Assembly: GCA_002451235.1 (NCBI GenBank)
Contig: DKBN01000025.1
Location: forward strand, 1-9,278
Direction of reading: 5' to 3'
DNA from: Patescibacteria group bacterium UBA6899
Lineage (GTDB): Bacteria > Patescibacteriota > Minisyncoccia > Phycocordibacterales > UBA6899
Length of the DNA stretch: 9,278 nt
This document shows positions 4,580-9,278 of this stretch, in pieces. Within the stretch, counting starts at the first letter, position 1, and each line of letters opens with the position of its first letter. A model generated the notes under the pieces. The model made no database searches, was not told the origin of the DNA, and saw only the letters and a program-made list of their open reading frames with translations. Both the position numbers and the translations under genes were made by a program.

Positions 4580-5653
4580 ATGAACATTTCCTTCGTGCTT
4601 CGCGCGTTCCGGTTCGGCGCCATCGCGGCGCTCGTCGCGCTTTTATCAATCCCGTCGATCTCTAGCGCGCAGGAACAATTGCGCATGAAGGTCCAGCCGA
4701 CCCTGATCGAGGAGAAGGTCGATCCGGGAGTGACGCTTACAAAGACGGTCTATGTATCGAATCTCAGCTTGGTCACCCAAACCCTCTATCCGACGACCAA
4801 GGATATCGTCGGGATCGGGCCCGACGGCCGCCCCATCTATTCGACCGAAGAACGGGACCTCGAAGGCATGTCGGTATCTTCGTGGGTGACGTTCGCCGAA
4901 AAATCGATCGATGTTCCGCCGAACTCAACCAAAGAGGTCCATCTCACCATCACGGTCCCAAAAGAAGCAGGACCCGGAACTCATTTTGGCGGTATCTTCC
5001 TCGCCTACCAACCGTCCGGGGTCGCACAGAACGCGACCGGAGTCGGGTATGAGATCGGGACGATCCTGAACCTGCAGATCTCCGGAGAAGTCGTGACGAA
5101 GGCGATCATCAGGGAATTTTCTACGGACAAGATCGTCTATGGCGAACCGAACGTCAATTTCACGACCAGGGTGGAGAACCTTGGGAACGTGTTCATCCGC
5201 CCGAGAGGGTTGATCGAGATCCATAACATGTTCGGGAAGAAGGTGGATACGCCGCTCAGCGTCAACGAAGCTGTGGCCGGCATCCTTCCTGCGGGGACGC
5301 GTTCGTTCGAGACGAACTGGGCTCCCAATAATTTCCAGATCGGAAAATACACCGCGTTGATCACCCTTGGGTACGGTGATCCAGGAGCGCAGCAAAGCAT
5401 TTCCACGAATCTCGAGTTCTGGGTGCTGCCCATCAAGCTCCTACTCCCGATCTTCATTGCGTTGCTTGTTCTGGTGCTTGCGATCTATATCACATTGCGG
5501 CTCTATGTGCGCCGCCAGCTTGCGCGGTTAGGAAGGGTCAGTGGGATGAGGAGAGAGAACGTCCAAGGGCTCTCGCGGCTTGCTGCGGTCATCATCGCCA
5601 TCCTCATTGCGGTCATTGTTGGTCTCCTGATCCTCTTCTTCTATTTCGGCTGA
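4580..5653 (+). CDS. DUF916-like (WxL-interacting-protein-like) membrane-anchored surface protein
   Basis: A 357-residue protein. A signal peptide covers 1-30 (cleavage near SSA-Q). The first Ig-like domain (about 34-145) has the DUF916 pattern: RMKVQPTLIEEKVDPG, KTVYVSNLS, an acidic/Pro middle, DVPPNSTKEVHLTITVP and GTHFGGIFLAY. A second Ig-like domain (about 165-283, DUF3324-like) contains ENLGNVFIRPRGLIEI and ends FWVLP. Then come membrane helix 1 (285-307), RLYVRRQL, a short basic cytoplasmic loop and a second helix (333-356) at the very C-terminus. In Gram-positive bacteria such proteins bind peptidoglycan and secreted WxL proteins. Here that role is inferred, with the secreted protein encoded immediately upstream as the likely ligand. 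The extra C-terminal helix is shared with the truncated paralogue at the window start. The gene leads a three-gene operon; only 9 bases separate it from the next gene. Confidence 0.8.
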   Translation: MNISFVLRAFRFGAIAALVALLSIPSISSAQEQLRMKVQPTLIEEKVDPGVTLTKTVYVSNLSLVTQTLYPTTKDIVGIGPDGRPIYSTEERDLEGMSVSSWVTFAEKSIDVPPNSTKEVHLTITVPKEAGPGTHFGGIFLAYQPSGVAQNATGVGYEIGTILNLQISGEVVTKAIIREFSTDKIVYGEPNVNFTTRVENLGNVFIRPRGLIEIHNMFGKKVDTPLSVNEAVAGILPAGTRSFETNWAPNNFQIGKYTALITLGYGDPGAQQSISTNLEFWVLPIKLLLPIFIALLVLVLAIYITLRLYVRRQLARLGRVSGMRRENVQGLSRLAAVIIAILIAVIVGLLILFFYFG

Positions 5654-5662
5654 TATGACGGT

Positions 5663-6097
5663 ATGGAGAGGGAAGCTAGGATCGTAAAAGAGAAACACGC
5701 GGTCCACGTCGTGGCGCTCAGCCTCGGGATCTTCGTTCTCGGGCTCGTTAGTGCCCAAGTTTCGGCCTTTCCGAACCGGATCGATCGCCAACTCGCGCTC
5801 GTGACCGGAATCAACGCCGCCGTCGCGCCTAACCCGATCAATACGCTTGCTGACCAGCTCTCACAGAAGGAACAGACGCTGACGGAGCGCGAACAAGCGC
5901 TGCAACAGCAGGAATCATCGTTGCGTACCATGCTCCAAGACGAGATGGCGAAGGAGCGCCAAACGCTTCTCTGGGAGGTCTCGGTCGCGATCGGTGTCCT
6001 CTTAGTTCTGATCGGTATCAATTACTACCTCGATTTTTTGCGGCGCAACGGAGAGGAAGGATCGTCTCGTCACGGAGAACTGCAGACCCGACTCTGA
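5663..6097 (+). CDS. Small membrane protein with a central coiled coil
   Basis: A 144-residue protein that I do not recognise. A charged start (1-11) is followed by membrane helix 1 (12-33), which ends SAQVSA and could alternatively be a cleaved signal. A Pro/Asn-containing segment leads into a coiled coil (about 61-101, ADQLSQKEQTLTEREQALQQ). Membrane helix 2 follows (104-125), with a polar tail carrying RR. Positive charges before helix 1 and after helix 2 put both ends in the cytoplasm and the coiled coil outside. Its ATG lies 9 bases after the DUF916-like stop and its stop lies one base before the next ATG. With no Shine-Dalgarno site, translational coupling is likely. A structural or oligomerising partner of the DUF916-like anchor is plausible from context only. 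Confidence 0.75.
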   Translation: MEREARIVKEKHAVHVVALSLGIFVLGLVSAQVSAFPNRIDRQLALVTGINAAVAPNPINTLADQLSQKEQTLTEREQALQQQESSLRTMLQDEMAKERQTLLWEVSVAIGVLLVLIGINYYLDFLRRNGEEGSSRHGELQTRL

Positions 6098-6098
6098 C

Positions 6099-6953
6099 AT
6101 GAAACAATTCCGATCGCTCACGTTCGGGATCGTGATCATCATCGGCGCGACGCTGCTCTCCACGCTTGCGATTTTCGCAAGTGACATCATCCGTTCGCCG
6201 AGCGGCGGCTCGCTCCTCTCATTGGTTGGTTTCTCCCATAGCCAATCCCAATGTCCGCCGGACATGGCTTTCATCGACGATGAGAATGGGGGGTTCTGTA
6301 TGGACCGATACGAAGCAGCGCCGGGAAAAGATTGCCCGATCTCCGTGCCGAGCAGCAAGTACGAAACGGAGATGGATATCGCTTCCCCGACTTGCTCTCC
6401 TGTATCCAACACCGGAAAAGACCCATGGACCAATGTTCCAAAGCACGAAGCGGAACTGCTCTGCGCGAGAGCGGGGAAGCGGCTTCCTTCGAACGGCGAA
6501 TGGTATAAGGCGGCGATGGGAACGAACGACCTGGCGACTGGTGACAACGGGTGTATCTTGGGCGAATTGCAGCGGACGCGGCCCGAACCGACCGCCGCAG
6601 GGAGATGCGTCTCCTCCCGCGGCGTTTCCGATATGGTGGGGAATGCATGGGAGTGGGTGCGCGATACGGTCCAGGACGGGAAACTCGATGATCTAACGCT
6701 TCCACCCGACGGCTATGTCGCCGAGGTCAATAGCTCAGGCGTTCCCACAAAGACCGCTTCCGCAGGGGACCCCGCCTTCGGGAACGACTATTTCTTTATC
6801 AATCAGACCGACACGCGTGGTATGTTCCGCGGCGGTTTCTGGTCCATGACCGATAAAGCCGGGGTCTTTTCGATCAATGTGACCGTTTCCCCGTCATTCA
6901 CCGGGGACGCGGTCGGATTCCGATGTGCGAAAAGCGCCGTGCGCACGAATTAA
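6099..6953 (+). CDS. Membrane-anchored FGE/SUMF1-fold protein, probably non-catalytic
   Basis: A 284-residue protein with an N-terminal signal anchor (about 8-28), a short linker and an extracellular domain of the formylglycine-generating-enzyme family (C-type-lectin-like fold). Family motifs are visible in order: FCMDRYEAA (66-74), PWTNVPKHEAELLCARAGKRLPSNGEW (109-135), GVSDMVGNAWEWVRD (175-189), FRGGFW (243-248) and VGFRCAKS (272-279). The stretch after FRGGFW, where true formylglycine-generating enzymes carry two catalytic cysteines, has none (SMTDKAGVFSIN). The eight cysteines elsewhere (52, 67, 79, 99, 122, 152, 170, 276) may form disulfides. I infer a binding or structural role at the surface rather than sulfatase activation, and no sulfatase gene is nearby. 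It is the last gene of the operon; its ATG lies one base after the previous stop. No template repeat or reverse transcriptase is present to suggest diversity generation. Confidence 0.85.
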   Translation: MKQFRSLTFGIVIIIGATLLSTLAIFASDIIRSPSGGSLLSLVGFSHSQSQCPPDMAFIDDENGGFCMDRYEAAPGKDCPISVPSSKYETEMDIASPTCSPVSNTGKDPWTNVPKHEAELLCARAGKRLPSNGEWYKAAMGTNDLATGDNGCILGELQRTRPEPTAAGRCVSSRGVSDMVGNAWEWVRDTVQDGKLDDLTLPPDGYVAEVNSSGVPTKTASAGDPAFGNDYFFINQTDTRGMFRGGFWSMTDKAGVFSINVTVSPSFTGDAVGFRCAKSAVRTN

Positions 6954-6988
6954 AAGTGCGCAGAGCACGGTCACGATATAGAGAACTT

Positions 6989-6997
6989 TGGTATAAT
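6989..6997 (+). promoter_or_regulatory. Extended -10 promoter giving a leaderless mRNA
   Basis: TGGTATAAT (6989-6997) is a full extended -10 element. No good -35 lies upstream, which the TG motif can offset. The ATG of the next gene begins six bases after the hexamer, at the position where transcription should start (A at 7004), so the transcript is predicted to be leaderless. Confidence 0.6.
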
Positions 6998-7003
6998 CGA
7001 ACC

Positions 7004-8791
7004 ATGCAGGATCACGCACGGTCCGCTGGTCTTCGATTGCTTTTTCTGTTCGCCATCGTCGCGATGGGATCGTTCTGGTATCCCGGGCATGCGTTGGCGG
7101 CGATGATGAGCGCGCAGCGCGATCTCATCGTTGATTCGGCGCCGTCGGCATCAACCACGCACCAGATCTCATTCACGGTCACGTCGCAGATCCCTCTCGG
7201 AGGATCGCTTGTCCTTACGTTCGAGAACACTACTGGTGCACCGTTCGTGCTGCCAGCGGGATTCGACCATAGCTTCATCGATCTTTCGGTCGCGACGTCC
7301 GGGCCATATGTTGAGAGGGAGCTTGGAGGAGAGGTCGGTTCGACAACCTCCGATTACGTCTCCGTAACGCAGAACGGCGGCTCACAGGTCATCAACTTCA
7401 CACTCGGAGACGCAAGCCAGGGAGCCGTCCCAGCGGGGGCGAATATCCTTGTCCTCATCGGGACGAACGCGACCTATGGAGGACAGGGAGCGGATTCGAT
7501 CGAGAATCCCGCGATCGTGGGGTCGTACAGGGTCAGACTCGCATCATACACTGCCGGAGGAGCGCAGATCGATTACGGCGGAACGATGATCGCGATCGTC
7601 CGGCCCGTTTCGATGGGGCCGGTCGATACAACGGATATCGTGCCACCGCTTCGCTACGATGGGAGGCCGTTCTCTACCTCGACTCTCCTTGGGAGCACCT
7701 TTGCGGTGCAGGTTTCGGTGCGTACCGATAAGCTCGCGACCTGTCGTTACATGACCGTTCCCGGGGTCGATTACCAATCGATGACCGCGACGATGACCGC
7801 CGTTTCACTCGGGCTTCTTCATTTCTTCACCCTCTCACCGGTCATGGCATCGACAACCTACAATTACTATATCCGCTGCATGAACAGCAGCCACCATGAG
7901 AACACCGATGACTATCCCATAACTTTCAAGGTCGCTGGAATAGTGACTCCCGGAAGCGCGACCTCTACAACACCGACCGCGCCGGTCTATAATCCTCCCG
8001 GTCCCGTCCCTGCTCCCCCTGGTTCATCATCGTTCTCTGGTCCCGGTCCCGCGGGCGGTCCCTACCTCGGAACAGGGGATGTCACGATCGACGGCGACGC
8101 ATATCCGGGGGCGACGATCGTCTATCTCAAGGATGGTCAGGATGTCGCCGAGGAACAGACGGATTCGTCCGGCCATTTCACCAAAACCTTCTCCCAGCTT
8201 GAGCGTGGTACCTATACCTGGGGAACCTATGCACGCGACCCTGATGGAGGGACATCCGCGACCTATGCGTCGACCATCTTTCTCATCGCGTCGACGAATA
8301 ACATCATCGCACCGATCTATCTTTCGCCGACGGTGTTCGCGACGACCTCCGTTGGTGTCGGCGACGATCTCCAGGTGGTGGGGCATGCCATTGCGAAGAA
8401 AGCGGTGAAACTCATCATGGTCAAATACGGCGATGCAAGCGCGGGTGAAGTGATCACATCGACCACGACCGCGAACCCTGACGGGACGTATCAATATCTG
8501 CTCCCGACCTCGAAGCTCTCGAAGGGGACATACGAGATCAGGGCGCAGTCCATCATCTCTATGGTGGACGAGAGTCTTCCGAGCCTGCCCTTCTATGTCG
8601 GGATAGGCGAATCGCCGAATGTCGATTTCCGTCTGCGCGCGGACCTCAATAAGGACGGAAAGGTGAATCTCGTCGATTTCTCGATCCTGTTATTCAACTG
8701 GAAGACCGCTGACCCGGTCGCGGATATCAACCTGGATGGGACGGTGAATTTGACCGATCTTTCGATCATGCTCACTTACTGGACAGGGTAA
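7004..8791 (+). CDS. Secreted multidomain Ig-like protein with C-terminal dockerin
   Basis: A 595-residue protein. ATG 7004 is chosen over an in-frame TTG at 6923, which overlaps the upstream gene and the promoter. A signal peptide covers about 1-33 (ALA-A). Domain 1 (40-204) matches the first domain of the two WxL-like proteins: SAPS…H.I.F near its start, then NP-x(3)-GSYRVR and IAIVRPVSM near its end. Domain 2 (212-312) is fibronectin-III-like with Cys247 and Cys292 (TCRYM; YNYYIRCMNSS). A Pro/Ser/Gly linker (313-352) follows, then Ig-like domain 3 (353-430, GDVTIDGDAYPGATIVYLKDG) and Ig-like domain 4 (437-533). The type I dockerin (546-595) has two calcium loops, DLNKDGKVNLVD and DINLDGTVNLTD, with Asp/Asn ligands at 547, 549, 551, 558 and 574, 576, 578, 585. 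Dockerins bind cohesins; no cohesin is recognisable here. A role as an extracellular scaffold or adhesion component is inferred. Confidence 0.85.
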   Translation: MQDHARSAGLRLLFLFAIVAMGSFWYPGHALAAMMSAQRDLIVDSAPSASTTHQISFTVTSQIPLGGSLVLTFENTTGAPFVLPAGFDHSFIDLSVATSGPYVERELGGEVGSTTSDYVSVTQNGGSQVINFTLGDASQGAVPAGANILVLIGTNATYGGQGADSIENPAIVGSYRVRLASYTAGGAQIDYGGTMIAIVRPVSMGPVDTTDIVPPLRYDGRPFSTSTLLGSTFAVQVSVRTDKLATCRYMTVPGVDYQSMTATMTAVSLGLLHFFTLSPVMASTTYNYYIRCMNSSHHENTDDYPITFKVAGIVTPGSATSTTPTAPVYNPPGPVPAPPGSSSFSGPGPAGGPYLGTGDVTIDGDAYPGATIVYLKDGQDVAEEQTDSSGHFTKTFSQLERGTYTWGTYARDPDGGTSATYASTIFLIASTNNIIAPIYLSPTVFATTSVGVGDDLQVVGHAIAKKAVKLIMVKYGDASAGEVITSTTTANPDGTYQYLLPTSKLSKGTYEIRAQSIISMVDESLPSLPFYVGIGESPNVDFRLRADLNKDGKVNLVDFSILLFNWKTADPVADINLDGTVNLTDLSIMLTYWTG

Positions 8792-8861
8792 GGAGCGCGG
8801 AATGAAATGCACTTAATCTTTGATCGCGATAACCTGGCCGGCTGCGCCGCTACCACTTCTT

Positions 8862-8880
8862 TCCCTCGAGTTCCGAGGGA
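8862..8880 (+). other. Hairpin after the dockerin gene
   Basis: TCCCTCG (8862-8868) and CGAGGGA (8874-8880) form a perfect 7-bp stem with a 5-base loop, 70 bases past the dockerin stop. No T-run follows directly (GATCCAATGC), so it is at best a weak terminator. Apart from this and the promoter elements, I see nothing in 8792-9024. Confidence 0.35.
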
Positions 8881-8923
8881 GATCCAATGCTTGTTTTGGG
8901 CAGCCCCTTCATTTCTCCCCGCA

Positions 8924-8968
8924 TTCTCCACAAGGGGGGTGTGCGCGAATGAGAAGCTTCGCTATAAT
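8924..8968 (+). promoter_or_regulatory. Promoter and possible operator of the Hsp20 gene
   Basis: TATAAT lies at 8963-8968 in the context CGCTATAATG, identical to the first WxL-like gene's -10 context. The -35 region is poor (TGTGCG at 17 bp spacing). An inverted repeat, GCGAA (8945-8949) and TTCGC (8958-8962), abuts the -10 and may bind a repressor. TTCTCCACA (8924-8932), one base off a DnaA box, lies just upstream. The start is near 8975, leaving a leader of about 50 bases. Confidence 0.5.
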
Positions 8969-9024
8969 GGGAACACAACGTTTCGTGTGGAGAAACGCGA
9001 TTAATCGTTAGTTCTTTTTGTCGC

Positions 9025-9278
9025 ATGAGTTCCTTCTTACAAAAATTGAAAGGCAAGGGTGTCGCTGTCGGCGACGAGCATGGCTCGCAGTCGTCCGCGC
9101 CGACAGGAGCCGCACAAAAGACTGAGATCCCCCAGGGGGTCACGCAGCTTCCCGTCGACGTGTATCAAAATGACGCGGAGATCGTCATCTTCGCGCAGGT
9201 CCCTGGGGTTGAGATCAAGGATCTGGATGTATCGATAGAGGGCGACAATGACGTGATCACCGTCCAGGGTCAGGCGCG
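9025..9278 (+). CDS. Hsp20 small heat-shock protein, 3' truncated by the window
   Basis: ATG 9025 opens a frame of 84 whole codons to the window edge. After a polar, variable N-terminal arm (about 1-42, MSSFLQKLKGKG then Ser/Ala/Gly/Gln), the alpha-crystallin domain begins: QLPVDVYQNDAEIVIFAQVPG, VEIKDLDVSIEGDNDVITVQG. This is the typical beta-2 to beta-5 start of bacterial Hsp20 (D-x-Y with the A-x-(L/V)-PG turn). ATP-independent holdase chaperones of this family bind unfolding proteins in the cytoplasm. No Shine-Dalgarno site precedes the start (CTTTTTGTCGC). It has its own promoter and is probably unrelated in function to the surface cluster. The GxL and C-terminal I-x-I motifs would lie outside the window. 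Confidence 0.85.
   Translation, partial: MSSFLQKLKGKGVAVGDEHGSQSSAPTGAAQKTEIPQGVTQLPVDVYQNDAEIVIFAQVPGVEIKDLDVSIEGDNDVITVQGQA

Noticed and set aside
6822..6950. Variable region of a diversity-generating retroelement in the FGE-fold gene
   Set aside because: The fold is the type used by such systems, but no template repeat, reverse transcriptase or accessory gene is visible in the window.
6923..7003. Upstream TTG start for the dockerin gene
   Set aside because: It would overlap the FGE-fold gene and the extended -10 promoter and would place 27 charged residues before the signal peptide.
8945..8962. CIRCE (HrcA) operator before Hsp20
   Set aside because: The inverted repeat GCGAA-N8-TTCGC does not match TTAGCACTC-N9-GAGTGCTAA.
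8807..9143. Small open frames between the dockerin and Hsp20 genes (both strands)
   Set aside because: They overlap each other, the hairpin, the promoter and the Hsp20 start, and show no recognisable protein features.

Overview
The window looks like a piece of a Patescibacteria (Candidate Phyla Radiation) chromosome, most likely from the Parcubacteria side. That placement is inferred from gene content. It carries secreted proteins ending in tandem dockerin EF-hand loops, DUF916-like membrane-anchored Ig proteins, secreted beta-sandwich proteins ending in a YTN-x-(L/I)-TYVCTPxF tail, and an Hsp20 gene start. TGA ends at least four of the genes, so this is not the TGA-recoded code of Gracilibacteria/SR1. 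No mobile element, tRNA, rRNA or CRISPR array is visible.

Layout, left to right. (1) The 3' part of a WxL-interacting-protein-like (DUF916-type) gene ends at 899. (2) A promoter at 958-963 and a structured leader precede the first secreted WxL-like protein (1111-2232). (3) A perfect 20-bp inverted repeat (2283-2324) and an intrinsic terminator follow; the terminator reads on the minus strand and ends a small cytoplasmic gene (2784-2380). (4) A 430-bp divergent intergenic region holds DnaA-box-like sites, promoters in both directions and a long hairpin-rich leader. (5) A close paralogue of the first secreted protein follows (3217-4347), with a strong terminator at 4443-4474. (6) A promoter overlaps that terminator and is itself overlapped by a 9-bp-arm inverted repeat. 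It drives a tightly packed operon: a full-length DUF916-like protein (4580-5653), a small coiled-coil membrane protein (5663-6097) and a membrane-anchored protein with a sulfatase-modifying-factor fold (6099-6953). (7) A multidomain dockerin protein (7004-8791) has its own extended -10 promoter only 6 bases before its ATG. (8) After about 230 bp the 5' part of an Hsp20 gene runs off the window.

Nearly everything before the Hsp20 gene is cell surface. The arrangement is two DUF916-like anchored proteins flanking two secreted beta-sandwich proteins. It resembles the WxL/WxLIP (csc-type) clusters of Gram-positive bacteria, where the DUF916/DUF3324 protein binds both the cell wall and the secreted WxL protein. 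I infer a patescibacterial counterpart, possibly for attachment to a host or partner cell, with the C-type-lectin-fold and dockerin proteins as further surface binders. The first domain of the dockerin protein appears homologous to the first domain of the two WxL-like proteins, which links the parts. All functional assignments rest on reading sequence patterns by eye, with no database search.
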